DNA of 14,279 nt from an uncultured Hyphomicrobiales bacterium (GTDB taxonomy: Bacteria > Pseudomonadota > Alphaproteobacteria > Rhizobiales > Beijerinckiaceae): assembly GCA_903903935.1 (NCBI GenBank), contig CAIVAX010000288.1, positions 1-14,279 on the forward strand, in the 5' to 3' direction. The notes under the pieces were generated by a model, which worked only from the letters and a program-made list of their open reading frames with translations, had not been told where the DNA came from and did no database searches. A program made the position numbers and the translations under genes. This document shows positions 1 through 7,593 of this stretch, one piece after another; the stretch's first letter is position 1; every line of letters begins with the position of its first letter.

Positions 1-1082
1 CCCTCTTTCATATAGGCCTCAAAATCCTTATCGGCATGGCGCTCATCTGGATTGACCCAAGAGACGATGAAAACCGTAAGGCCTTGCGCCACACACCAGC
101 GAATGAAGCTTTTGTCCTTGTTGAGATCAAGCACGTAGAATTTATTGATCCAGGGCGGCAGGATCAGCAAAGGCCGACGATAGACCTGCTCTGTTGTCGG
201 TGCATATTGAATGAGCTCGATCAGATCATTGCGAAAGACAACTTTGCCCGGCGTATTGGCCATATCAACGCCCAAAACCAATTTCGAGGAATCGCTCTGG
301 CGGATTTTCACCTGACCTTTGCCAGCCTCAATATCCTGCGCGAGCATATGCAATCCTCGCACGAGATTTTCGCCATTCTGCGCGAGTGTCTCGCGCAGCA
401 CTTCTGGATTGGTGGCGAGAAAATTAGAGGGTGATATGGCGCCGCTGATTTGCCGAAGATAAAATTCGGCTTTCTGTTTTTCGAAGGGATCGAGCCCTTG
501 CGTTTTTGCAACAATATCATTGGCCCAAGAGGTGCCGATCAAATATGCCTGCCGCAGAAAGTCGAAATAGGGATTGCTCTGCCATTCTGGATCAGCAAAG
601 CGCTTGTCGGATTTATCTACCGGCACAATTGGGGCGACAGTCTCACCTTGAAGGCGTTGCAAGGTCTGCGACCAGAGCGAAATGAATTGCTGCGAAAGGG
701 CGCTCTGCGCCTCCAAAGTCTTTTGCGGATCGGTGAGCCAGCATTCGGCCACACGGCCTAAGGTCTTGACGGCATCGGCGACATGTTCGGCCATATCCGA
801 ATTGCTTTTGCCGCTTTCAAGAGGCTTGAGATAGGCCGAGACAACTTTGCCGCTTTCACCCACCAGCCGTGCTAAATTGGTCGATAAAGCCTCCATATCC
901 GGCAGTTTGACGCTAGCAGGCTCCGTGCTGACTGTTTCAGACGGGGCTGGCTCGGGCTTGCGGGTCTCAGCCGGGCTGGTAAGGGCAGGGGGATTCACAT
1001 CAGATGTGTCTATAGATGTGTCTATGGCAGTGGCGGGAGTTTTGGGCGCTGTACGCACTGCCTTGCCGGTCTTTTTGGTCAT
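1..1082 (-). CDS. phaC: Class I poly(3-hydroxyalkanoate) synthase, N-terminal part (cut at window edge)
   Basis: PHA synthase polymerises (R)-3-hydroxyacyl-CoA into polyhydroxyalkanoate at the surface of the storage granule. Translating the minus strand from the ATG at 1080-1082 gives 360 open codons to the window edge. The first 60 or so residues are a low-complexity Thr/Pro/Ala-rich extension. The PhaC N-terminal domain follows, with recognisable stretches: DKRFADPEWQSNPYFDFLRQ, then LILPPWINKFYVLDL, then GLTVFIVSWVNPDERHAD near the edge. By comparison with the Ralstonia enzyme, the catalytic lipase-like box (G-x-C-x-G-G) should lie about 25 residues beyond the visible part, so the active site cannot be checked here. 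A purine-rich GGGGGA sits about 4 bases before the start. The gene is divergent from the secreted-protein gene at 1233. Class I is inferred from the length and similarity of the N-terminal domain. Confidence 0.95.
   Translation of the reverse strand, partial: MTKKTGKAVRTAPKTPATAIDTSIDTSDVNPPALTSPAETRKPEPAPSETVSTEPASVKLPDMEALSTNLARLVGESGKVVSAYLKPLESGKSNSDMAEHVADAVKTLGRVAECWLTDPQKTLEAQSALSQQFISLWSQTLQRLQGETVAPIVPVDKSDKRFADPEWQSNPYFDFLRQAYLIGTSWANDIVAKTQGLDPFEKQKAEFYLRQISGAISPSNFLATNPEVLRETLAQNGENLVRGLHMLAQDIEAGKGQVKIRQSDSSKLVLGVDMANTPGKVVFRNDLIELIQYAPTTEQVYRRPLLILPPWINKFYVLDLNKDKSFIRWCVAQGLTVFIVSWVNPDERHADKDFEAYMKE
1002..1025. repeat. Two perfect tandem copies of a 12-bp unit within the phaC 5' end
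   Basis: The 12-base unit agatgtgtctat occurs twice back to back. It is in frame with phaC and encodes a repeated Asp-Thr-Ser-Ile stretch in the low-complexity N-terminal extension of the synthase. Being a multiple of three, copy-number change would not break the frame. Confidence 0.8.
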
Positions 1083-1232
1083 CTGTCCCCCGCACAAGTC
1101 AATTGGCTCAGAGCATGAATTTCAATTGGAGCCGCAACCCAGTTTACGCCATATTAGGATCATAAGACAGATATGGCACAATGCTCCATTGGGCGAAGAT
1201 GGTCGATTCTCTGTCGCACAGGTAGTTTACGG

Positions 1233-1682
1233 ATGACATCGCATTTGGGTTTAAGATTATCGAGTGTCGGGCTGCTGCTCCTGTTATCGGGCGGGCTAGC
1301 GCCTGTCTCTGCTGTGGCACAAGATGCGAATGCTGATGGCTTAGCTGGCCTTGCCAAAACGCTCCACCAAAAGACGGATGTGCCGGAAGCCTCGGATTTT
1401 GTGAAAAAATCACGAGCCAAGGCGCCTCAAAACGGCTTTATCCCTGTCCATTCTCCGCGCAGCCAGCCCAAGGGCAAGCCAATGTCTGGCGATCAGATCC
1501 GAGCGCGGGAGGCCGAGCTGCAGCAGGTTCTCACCCGCAATGCTGCCTTGGCGGATAAAAAGCCAGCCCTTTTGAAGGGCCAATCGGCCGCCGGGGCCAA
1601 GGGGGGCACTAAATCCGGGGCCAAGGGGGCAGCTAAAACACCGCCCGCTCCAGCCTGTGTCCTGACCTGCCAGATCAAATAG
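1233..1682 (+). CDS. Small secreted/periplasmic protein of unknown function with Lys/Gly/Ala-rich tail
   Basis: I do not recognise this 149-residue protein as a named family. Residues 1 to about 30 look like a Sec signal peptide: a short basic start with Arg8, a Leu-rich core (VGLLLLLSGG) and a likely cleavage site near AVAQD. The mature part is hydrophilic and carries an Ala/Gly/Lys-rich segment (GAKGGTKSGAKGAAKT) built on a 15-base direct repeat, ending in PACVLTCQIK, where two Cys spaced by three residues could form a disulfide. An in-frame ATG at 1173 would add 20 residues ahead of the signal peptide. I chose 1233 because it places the signal peptide at the N terminus and has an AGG-containing purine patch about 9 bases upstream. 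The gene is divergent from phaC across 150 bp and lies 82 bp before the aminotransferase. Export is a prediction; function is unknown. Confidence 0.72.
   Translation: MTSHLGLRLSSVGLLLLLSGGLAPVSAVAQDANADGLAGLAKTLHQKTDVPEASDFVKKSRAKAPQNGFIPVHSPRSQPKGKPMSGDQIRAREAELQQVLTRNAALADKKPALLKGQSAAGAKGGTKSGAKGAAKTPPAPACVLTCQIK
1591..1629 (+). repeat. Spaced direct repeat inside the secreted-protein gene
   Basis: The 15-base string ccggggccaaggggg occurs at 1591-1605 and again at 1615-1629. The offset is 24 bases, or eight codons, so both copies are read in the same frame and give the Gly-Ala-Lys-Gly motifs of the protein tail. This suggests local duplication within the coding region. Confidence 0.75.
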
Positions 1683-1697
1683 TCTCCCAGAAGGCAT

Positions 1698-1715
1698 GGG
1701 TCTGACCATAGACCC
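1698..1715 (+). terminator. Hairpin after the secreted-protein gene, possible weak terminator
   Basis: GGGTCT and AGACCC flank a six-base loop, giving a 6-bp stem 15 bases after the stop codon at 1680-1682. No T-run follows, so it is not a standard intrinsic terminator. It could instead stabilise the 3' end or be chance. The aminotransferase start lies 50 bases further on. Confidence 0.3.
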
Positions 1716-1764
1716 TCAGGCGACAATCGTTTAGACCTTAGAGACTTGAATCGGGAATATTCTG

Positions 1765-2988
1765 ATGAACGACTTTCACCGTGTGCGCCGACTTCCGCCT
1801 TATGTTTTTGAGCATGTGAACAGGCTCAAGGCACAGGCCCGTCTGGCCGGGGCTGATATTGTGGACCTTGGCATGGGCAATCCGGATTTGCCCGCTCCTC
1901 GCCATGTCATCGAAAAGCTGGTTGAGACCGCCGGCAAGCCGCGCACGGATCGTTATTCGGCCTCAAAAGGCATTGCCGGTCTGCGGCGGGCGCAGGCGGG
2001 TTATTATGAGCGGCGCTTTGGCGTGAAGCTCAATCCTGATACCCAAGTCATCACCACATTGGGATCGAAAGAAGGCTTTGCCAATATGGCGCAAGCCATT
2101 ACAGCGCCCGGCGATGTGGTGATTGTTCCCAATCCTTCTTATCCCATCCATGCCTTCGGTTTTCTGATGGCGGGTGGCGTTATTCGCTCTGTGCCAGCTG
2201 ATCCGACGCCTGAGTTTTTCAACACACTGGAGCGCGCAGTTACCCATTCCATTCCCAAGCCGATTGCGGTTGTGGTCTGCTATCCCTCCAATCCTACGGC
2301 GCAAGTGGCCTCGCTCGATTTTTATCGCGATCTGGTCGCTTTTGCGAAGAAGCATGATATTTTCGTGCTGTCGGATCTGGCCTATGCCGAAGTCTATTTT
2401 GATGACAATCCGCCGCCCAGCATTTTGCAAATTCCCGGCGCCAATGATGTGGCGGTTGAATTTTCCTCCATGTCGAAGACATTCTCTATGGCAGGATGGC
2501 GCATTGGGTTTGCGGTTGGTAATGAACGCCTTCTGGCCGCGCTGGCGCGTGTGAAGAGCTATCTGGATTATGGTGCCTATACGCCTATTCAGGTTGCAGC
2601 GACTGCAGCATTGAATGGTCCGGAAGATTGCATTGTTGAAATGCGCAATATTTATCGGCGTCGGCGCGATGTGCTCGTTGAGAGCTTTGCTGCGGCAGGT
2701 TGGGATATTCCAGCCCCGCAGGCGACCATGTTTGCTTGGGTGCCCGTGCCGGAAAAATTCCGTCATTTGGGCAGTCTGGAAGTCTCCAAGCTGCTTATTG
2801 AAAAAGCCGATGTGGCTGTGTCTCCCGGTATTGGCTTTGGCGAATATGGCGATGAATATGTGCGTCTGGCCATTGTTGAAAATGAGCAACGTATTCGTCA
2901 GGCGGCGCGCGGCATTCGGCGCTTCTTTGATAGTGCAGATGCCATTCTCGATAATGTCATTCAGTTGAAGGCCCGCAATCAAGCCTGA
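1765..2988 (+). CDS. alaC: PLP-dependent class I/II aminotransferase, AlaC-like (glutamate-pyruvate type)
   Basis: This 407-residue protein is a fold-type I aminotransferase. It moves an amino group between an amino acid and a 2-oxo acid through pyridoxal phosphate in the cytoplasm. Visible landmarks are the N-terminal substrate region DIVDLGMGNPDLPAP, the YSASKGIAGLR segment, the turn NPSYPIHAFG, the CYPSNPTAQVAS motif, SDLAYAEVYFD, and the PLP-binding Lys238 in SMSKTFSMAGWRIGF. An Arg in the C-terminal EYVRLAIVENEQRI segment would bind the substrate carboxylate. Length matches E. coli AlaC (about 412). Database labels for close relatives vary between AlaC, aspartate aminotransferase and LL-diaminopimelate aminotransferase, so substrate is inferred. 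It precedes hom by 41 bp and glpX after that, an order I recall as conserved in Rhizobiales, and is probably co-transcribed with them. Confidence 0.9.
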   Translation: MNDFHRVRRLPPYVFEHVNRLKAQARLAGADIVDLGMGNPDLPAPRHVIEKLVETAGKPRTDRYSASKGIAGLRRAQAGYYERRFGVKLNPDTQVITTLGSKEGFANMAQAITAPGDVVIVPNPSYPIHAFGFLMAGGVIRSVPADPTPEFFNTLERAVTHSIPKPIAVVVCYPSNPTAQVASLDFYRDLVAFAKKHDIFVLSDLAYAEVYFDDNPPPSILQIPGANDVAVEFSSMSKTFSMAGWRIGFAVGNERLLAALARVKSYLDYGAYTPIQVAATAALNGPEDCIVEMRNIYRRRRDVLVESFAAAGWDIPAPQATMFAWVPVPEKFRHLGSLEVSKLLIEKADVAVSPGIGFGEYGDEYVRLAIVENEQRIRQAARGIRRFFDSADAILDNVIQLKARNQA

Positions 2989-3029
2989 TTGGCCCTTGGT
3001 CCTTTTCCTCTAACAAGTCTGTTGCAATT

Positions 3030-4343
3030 ATGGTCGCTCCCATTCGTGTTGGTATTGCTGGGCTTGGCACAGTTGGTGTTTCTGTCGTGCGTTTGCTGGC
3101 GCGTCAGAGCCATGCGCTAGCGAGCAGCACCGGTCGCTCGATTGTTCTATCGGCAGTGAGCTCGCGCGATCGCAAGCGCGATCGCGGCATTGATCTGTCT
3201 TCGGTTGAATGGTTCGATGATCCATTGGTATTGGCGACATCCGACAAGATCGATATTTTTGTCGAATTGATTGGCGGCGATGAAGGTCCAGCCCGAGCGG
3301 CAGTGGAAGCGGCACTGAATGCGGGTAAATCTGTTGTCACAGCCAATAAGGCATTGCTCGCCAAGCATGGCATGGCTTTGGCTAAACTAGCCGAAGATAA
3401 GCGCGTGGCGCTGGCCTTTGAGGCTTCAGTGGCCGGCGGCATTCCTATTGTGAAGACATTGCGCGAAGGTCTGGCGGGCAATCAGATTGTGCGCGTCTAT
3501 GGCATTCTCAACGGCACCTGCAATTATATTCTCTCGCGCATGGAGCGCGAGCATATGTCCTTTGCTGACTGTCTGGCAGAGGCCCAGCGTCTTGGTTATG
3601 CCGAAGCTGATCCCACGTTTGACATTGGTGGTTTTGATACGGCGCATAAATTGTCGATCCTGTCCTCGCTCGCCTTTGGCACAGCGATTGATGCAGGCGC
3701 GGTGCATATTGAAGGCATTGAAACGATCTCGCTGGCCGATCTGCAAGCAGCCGAAGAATTGGGCTATCGCATCAAATTACTTGGCGTGGCGCAGCGCACC
3801 TCTAAGGGCATTGAACAACGTGTTCATCCCACAATGGTGCCGCGCTCGTCTTCCATTGCGCAAGTCATGGGTGTGACCAATGCTGTGACGATTGATGCCG
3901 ATGCGGTGAAAGAACTCACGCTTGTTGGCCCGGGTGCTGGTGGCGAGGCGACGGCCTCTGCCGTTGTTGCCGATATTTCCGATATCGCCAAGGGCGTGCG
4001 CTCAGTGCCGCTGGGTCTTCCAGTGGCCTCCCTTGATCATTCGCCCCGCGTAGCGGTGCAGCGTCATGAAGGTGGTTATTACATTCGCATGTCTGTGTTT
4101 GATCGCCCGGGCGCGTTTGCCTCGATTGCGACACGCATGGCCGAGCGGCAAATCTCACTTGAGAGCATTATGCAGCGTTCAGGCAATGGCACCAAGACAG
4201 CCAATGGTCCGGGGGATCCGGTTCCTGTCGTTCTGATTACTTATGCCACAACAGAGACGATCATTCGCGAAGCCATCGAATCTGTTGTGAAGGACGGCTA
4301 TATCGCCGAAAAGCCACAAGTGATCCGCATTGAGCGTGAATAA
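3030..4343 (+). CDS. hom: Homoserine dehydrogenase with C-terminal ACT domain
   Basis: The enzyme reduces L-aspartate-4-semialdehyde to homoserine with NAD(P)H, the branch point toward threonine and methionine. The 437-residue protein begins with a Rossmann dinucleotide motif (GIAGLGTVG, about residues 8-16), then has VTANKALLAKHG with conserved Lys107. GILNGTCNYILSRM starts at residue 158. The signature GYAEADPTFDIGGFDTAHK ends with Asp203 and Lys207, matching the catalytic Asp/Lys pair spaced by four in yeast homoserine dehydrogenase. An ACT domain starts near Tyr350 (YYIRMSVFDRPGAFASIA), which in this family usually mediates feedback inhibition, typically by threonine. No strong Shine-Dalgarno is visible before ATG 3030, but the Rossmann strand begins only a few residues in, which supports this start. 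It lies between the aminotransferase (41 bp) and glpX (63 bp). Confidence 0.97.
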   Translation: MVAPIRVGIAGLGTVGVSVVRLLARQSHALASSTGRSIVLSAVSSRDRKRDRGIDLSSVEWFDDPLVLATSDKIDIFVELIGGDEGPARAAVEAALNAGKSVVTANKALLAKHGMALAKLAEDKRVALAFEASVAGGIPIVKTLREGLAGNQIVRVYGILNGTCNYILSRMEREHMSFADCLAEAQRLGYAEADPTFDIGGFDTAHKLSILSSLAFGTAIDAGAVHIEGIETISLADLQAAEELGYRIKLLGVAQRTSKGIEQRVHPTMVPRSSSIAQVMGVTNAVTIDADAVKELTLVGPGAGGEATASAVVADISDIAKGVRSVPLGLPVASLDHSPRVAVQRHEGGYYIRMSVFDRPGAFASIATRMAERQISLESIMQRSGNGTKTANGPGDPVPVVLITYATTETIIREAIESVVKDGYIAEKPQVIRIERE

Positions 4344-4369
4344 GCGCTCACCAGACATTAACACCCATT

Positions 4370-4382
4370 CCGCATGATGCGG
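4370..4382. other. Short perfect palindrome between hom and glpX
   Basis: ccgcatgatgcgg can form a 5-bp stem (CCGCA/TGCGG) with a three-base loop in the 63-bp hom-glpX gap, 24 bases before the glpX start. It has no T-run, so it is not a terminator. It may be an mRNA stability or processing element, or chance. Confidence 0.4.
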
Positions 4383-4406
4383 ATCTGACCTCACTAAGGA
4401 CCCGTT

Positions 4407-5402
4407 ATGAGCGACCTCATCATTCAAAGCCAAGATATTATTGAGCGCATTCTCACCCTTGAATTGGTGCGTGTGACTGAGCGTGCAGCTGTGTCGGCAG
4501 CCCGTTTGCGCGGGCGTGGTGATGAAAAGGCGGCTGATCAGGCGGCTGTGGATGCGATGCGCCGCGAACTCAATCGTCTGCCCATTGATGGCACGATTGT
4601 GATTGGCGAGGGTGAGCGCGATGAAGCCCCCATGTTGTTCATTGGTGAAAAGGTTGGCACGCGCACTGGCCCCAAGGTTGATATTGCGGTTGATCCTTTG
4701 GAAGGCACAACTTTGTGCGCTAAAGATATGCCCGGTTCGATTGCTGTAATGGCCATGGCGCAAGAAGGGGCTTTGCTCAACGCGCCCGATGTCTACATGG
4801 ACAAGATCGCTATTGGTCCGGGCTATCCCAAAGGCGTCGTCGATATTGATGCGTCCCCGGAAGCGAATATTCAAGCCCTAGCCAAGGCCAAGGGCGTCAA
4901 GCCGGGCGAGATCACTGTGCTTGTGCTCGATCGTCCGCGCCATCAGGATATTATTGCGGCTTGCCGGCGGGCTGGTGCGTCGATCCGTTTGATCACTGAT
5001 GGCGATGTGGCGGGTGTTATCTTTACAGCGCAGCCCGGCGAGACCGGCGTTGATATGTATATTGGCACAGGCGGCGCGCCCGAGGGCGTGTTAGCGGCTG
5101 GCGCTTTGCGCTGTGTGGGTGGCCAGATGCAGGGCCGTCTCATTCTCGATACAGAAGCCAAGCGCGAGCGCGCGTTCAAAATGGGCATTAAAGATCCCAA
5201 AAAGATTTATGACATGATGGAACTGGCCTCAGGCGATGTGATTGTTTGCGCAACGGGCGTGACAGATGGGGCTTTGCTCAAGGGCGTAAAATTTGGCTCT
5301 GAGATTATTCAGACAGAAACCTTGATCTATCGTTCTGTCACTGGAACCGTGCGCCGCATTGCAGCCGAGCATCGTGAAATGGGTAAATTCCGTCTCGATT
5401 GA
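4407..5402 (+). CDS. glpX: Class II fructose-1,6-bisphosphatase (GlpX type)
   Basis: GlpX-type FBPase hydrolyses fructose-1,6-bisphosphate to fructose-6-phosphate, the committed step of gluconeogenesis, with divalent metal. The 331-residue length fits the family. Metal and phosphate motifs are visible: VIGEGERDEAPM with Glu68, DPLEGTTLC with Asp96 and Glu99, and GGAPEGVLAAGALRCVGGQM with Glu226. These correspond to E57, D85, E88 and E213 of E. coli GlpX. A good ribosome-binding site, AAGGA at 4396-4400, is 6 bases before ATG 4407. It is the last gene of the aminotransferase-hom-glpX set. In the Rhizobiales arrangement I recall, recJ often follows, but here a convergent CHAD gene begins 12 bp away instead. 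Some alphaproteobacterial members also act on sedoheptulose-1,7-bisphosphate, which cannot be decided from sequence. Confidence 0.97.
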   Translation: MSDLIIQSQDIIERILTLELVRVTERAAVSAARLRGRGDEKAADQAAVDAMRRELNRLPIDGTIVIGEGERDEAPMLFIGEKVGTRTGPKVDIAVDPLEGTTLCAKDMPGSIAVMAMAQEGALLNAPDVYMDKIAIGPGYPKGVVDIDASPEANIQALAKAKGVKPGEITVLVLDRPRHQDIIAACRRAGASIRLITDGDVAGVIFTAQPGETGVDMYIGTGGAPEGVLAAGALRCVGGQMQGRLILDTEAKRERAFKMGIKDPKKIYDMMELASGDVIVCATGVTDGALLKGVKFGSEIIQTETLIYRSVTGTVRRIAAEHREMGKFRLD

Positions 5403-5414
5403 TCTGTGAGGAGA

Positions 5415-6290
5415 TCACACCCGCAGGCTTGTCATCATGTCATCGGGCGAGAGATGAAAGCTCTCTCGTGCATCCTTGATTAGCCGTGATTCAACTTTGC
5501 TCTGGCTTTGCCCTTTATCGGGCAAAGTCTCTGGCACATGTTGCGCCAGATGATATTTTGTCAAAGTCTCGAGTTGGTGATGATCAAGATAAAGGCCCAG
5601 CTCAGTGCGCAATTCCTTTAAGCGAGCTTTGCGTTTGTCGATCTTCTTGCTGTCTATGCAGGGAAGAAAATCCAGCTGATAATAATGATCGACAAGGCTG
5701 GAGCGAAACGCATGCAGCTGGATTAGGTCGAGGGCTTTTGAGCGGCGCGGTATATATTTGTGAGCCTGTTTATAGCCAGCGCGAATCTGATGCACCAACA
5801 CATCTGATGTGAGCTCGTCTGAGCGCCATAGCGATGCTGTTTTGGCCAGCGCACGCAAATTCACAATCGCTTTGGGAAAGATCTGCGCTTTGGCATAAGC
5901 CTCTGTGTCCTCGCAGATCCGCTTTAAGTTGGCCAATAATTGCGGTTCTCTAGTCTTGTGCGGTTCTGTTGTCTTGTGTTTGTCATGGCTGGAGAGCTTG
6001 GCGGCCAAGAGATCATAGGCCACACGTGCATCCCGCGCCGGACCAATGGATTTACGGATCTGGCGCAATTGGGCCCTGAGCTTTTGTGAGGCGTCGTGCA
6101 ATTGCGGGGGTGCTAATTTGAGCAGCGCGCGGGCGCGTTTGGCGCATCGGCGCGTTGCATGCACACGCTGCCAGATTTCGAGTTTATTATCTTGTAAGGT
6201 TGTGATGGCTTGCGCAAAACTGTCAGTCACGCTGTTGTGCCAACGCACAAAAAGATCAGATTGATGTGTCTGTTTGTCGGCCGGGCTCAT
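5415..6290 (-). CDS. CHAD-domain protein (putative polyphosphate-binding)
   Basis: CHAD (conserved histidine alpha-helical) domains are two four-helix bundles whose basic surface binds inorganic polyphosphate. This 291-residue protein has the first signature intact: His44 in VHATRRCAKRARALLKL with Arg47, Lys51, Arg52 and Arg54, followed by GPARDARVAYDLL near residue 87. The second-half signature (His193-x-x-Arg196 in LHAFRSSLVDHYYQLDFL) keeps His and Arg but lacks the usual following Lys/Lys/Arg positions. A charged His/Lys/Thr linker sits at about 102-117. There is no signal peptide or membrane segment. No N-terminal CYTH triphosphatase domain is present, which is common for stand-alone CHAD proteins. 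Its ATG overlaps the stop of the upstream hydroxylase (ATGA at 6287-6290), so the two are translationally coupled. It converges on glpX with only 12 bp between the stops and no visible terminator. Confidence 0.85.
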   Translation of the reverse strand: MSPADKQTHQSDLFVRWHNSVTDSFAQAITTLQDNKLEIWQRVHATRRCAKRARALLKLAPPQLHDASQKLRAQLRQIRKSIGPARDARVAYDLLAAKLSSHDKHKTTEPHKTREPQLLANLKRICEDTEAYAKAQIFPKAIVNLRALAKTASLWRSDELTSDVLVHQIRAGYKQAHKYIPRRSKALDLIQLHAFRSSLVDHYYQLDFLPCIDSKKIDKRKARLKELRTELGLYLDHHQLETLTKYHLAQHVPETLPDKGQSQSKVESRLIKDARESFHLSPDDMMTSLRV

Positions 6291-7480
6291 CGCATCATCA
6301 TGGGTGTGCGTCCCTTGGGTTCTATGCCCTCACGCATGATCATGCGGCGCAAGGGGCCGATCTGACTTAACGCCAAAAGTCCTGCGCCACGGGCAAAATC
6401 CACCGGCAGCATTTGGGTCAACAAAGAGCGGTTGAGCAAATCAACACCAAAGCTGCGCAATTTGATATCTGCCGTGCGGCGTTCTGCATAGGCTCGCAAA
6501 ACGCTCTCCTGTCCAGGATCGCTATGGGCTAGGATTGTTTCAACACTATGGCCGACATCGCGCAGACCCAGATTGAGCCCTTGCGCCCCAATGGGGGGGA
6601 AGGAATGGGCGGCATCGCCAATCAGCACGACACGTTCGGCATAGAGACGTTCCGCCCGCATCAATGACATAGGAAATTGGCTCATCGCTCCCAAGAGAGT
6701 GAATTTACCTAGCAAGGAATGGGCTTGCTTTTCCATCGCTCTGGTGAGGTCAGAACTGGGCAGTGCTAAAAGTCTGCGCGCCTCTTGCGAGTCAGTCATC
6801 CACACAAGGCTGGAGCGGTGCGGCTGATCGCCTTTGGCGGGCAGGGGCACCAGAGTGAAGGGGCCTTTGCGGGTATGAAATTCAGTCGAGACATTATTGT
6901 GCGGCCTCTGATGGCCCAGCAAAGCAGTGATCGCCACCTGCGGATAGGATTGCTCTGTGCTGGCAATCTTGCAGAATTGGCGGGTAGGCGATTGGCGCCC
7001 GTCAGCGGCCAAAATCAGTTTGGCGATGATCTTGCGATCAGCGCCCAGCTCGGCCTCAATGTGATCAGTTCCAAGTTTGAGCTGCGTGACATAATCATCA
7101 AGCACAGTGAGATGTGAGTAGTGGCGGGCGGCAGTTGTAAGCAGATCCAAGAGATCGCGGTTTTCGATATTGGTGCCAAATTCCTCAAGGCCAATCTCAC
7201 GAGCGCGGAAATTGGTTTCAGGCAGACGAAACAGACTACCCGTATCATCGATGATGCGCATGACTTCGAGCGGCTCGCCGGTCTGGCGTATGCTATCCAG
7301 AAGGCCGAGGCGGTCGAAGAATTTTTGTGACGCACCAAACAAAGCCACTGTTCGGGCACTGGCGCCTGTGTCTATCTTGCCGGCGATAATCACTTTGCGG
7401 CCAGCTTGCGCCAAAGCCAGCCCCGCACTCAGCCCCACGGCACCCGCGCCAATAATCAAGATTTCACATTCGAGGTTCAT
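6287..7480 (-). CDS. UbiH/UbiF/Coq6-family FAD-dependent hydroxylase
   Basis: This family of flavin monooxygenases hydroxylates aromatic rings, mainly the ubiquinone head-group precursor, at the membrane. The 397-residue protein opens with a flavin Rossmann motif (GAGAVG, residues 11-16), has an ENRDLLDLLTTAA segment, and carries the second FAD motif GDAAHSFPPIGAQGLNLGLRD starting at residue 288 (Asp289), typical of UbiH/Coq6 proteins. I start it at ATG 7480 because the Rossmann strand follows directly. An upstream in-frame ATG at 7519 would add 13 residues with no family support. Which ring position it acts on cannot be told from sequence, so no symbol is given. It is the first gene of a two-gene unit with the CHAD gene (4-base overlap) and is divergent from the quinone reductase gene at 7594. 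Confidence 0.87.
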   Translation of the reverse strand: MNLECEILIIGAGAVGLSAGLALAQAGRKVIIAGKIDTGASARTVALFGASQKFFDRLGLLDSIRQTGEPLEVMRIIDDTGSLFRLPETNFRAREIGLEEFGTNIENRDLLDLLTTAARHYSHLTVLDDYVTQLKLGTDHIEAELGADRKIIAKLILAADGRQSPTRQFCKIASTEQSYPQVAITALLGHQRPHNNVSTEFHTRKGPFTLVPLPAKGDQPHRSSLVWMTDSQEARRLLALPSSDLTRAMEKQAHSLLGKFTLLGAMSQFPMSLMRAERLYAERVVLIGDAAHSFPPIGAQGLNLGLRDVGHSVETILAHSDPGQESVLRAYAERRTADIKLRSFGVDLLNRSLLTQMLPVDFARGAGLLALSQIGPLRRMIMREGIEPKGRTPMMMR

Positions 7481-7580
7481 GCAGGCAAAATAGTGCAGAG
7501 ATTCATTTCTGGCCAGCATTCTTGCAGATTGGATCTAGATTGATGCTGAAACGCAAAGATGTTTCATTCACCAGAGCCAT

Positions 7581-7587
7581 GAGGGAG
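7581..7587 (+). promoter_or_regulatory. Ribosome-binding site that fixes the qor start; possible sRNA pairing site
   Basis: GAGGGAG lies 6 bases before ATG 7594 and is the strongest Shine-Dalgarno match near the possible starts, which favours 7594 over the upstream in-frame ATG at 7522. It is also perfectly complementary over 7 bases to CTCCCTC at 8664-8670 in the loop of the sRNA candidate encoded just downstream of the gene. Pairing is an inference; any anti-Shine-Dalgarno loop will match many such sites. Confidence 0.65.
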
Positions 7588-7593
7588 ACTGTC

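Noticed and set aside
36..761. Plus-strand open frames over the left end
   Set aside because: The minus strand here encodes phaC with unmistakable PHA-synthase motifs, so the plus frames are shadows.
1963..2982. Long (339-codon) minus-strand open frame opposite the aminotransferase
   Set aside because: It lies fully inside a well-supported gene, its translation resembles no family, and its composition (many His, Arg, Asn, Ile) is what antisense reading of this codon usage gives.
4179..4874. 231-codon minus-strand open frame across the hom-glpX junction
   Set aside because: It overlaps two clear enzymes on the other strand and has no recognisable motif; shadow frame.
7519..7522. Back-to-back ATG starts at 7519 (minus) and 7522 (plus), giving touching divergent genes
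   Set aside because: Family alignment and the GAGGGAG ribosome-binding site support internal starts at 7480 and 7594, leaving a normal 113-bp divergent promoter region.
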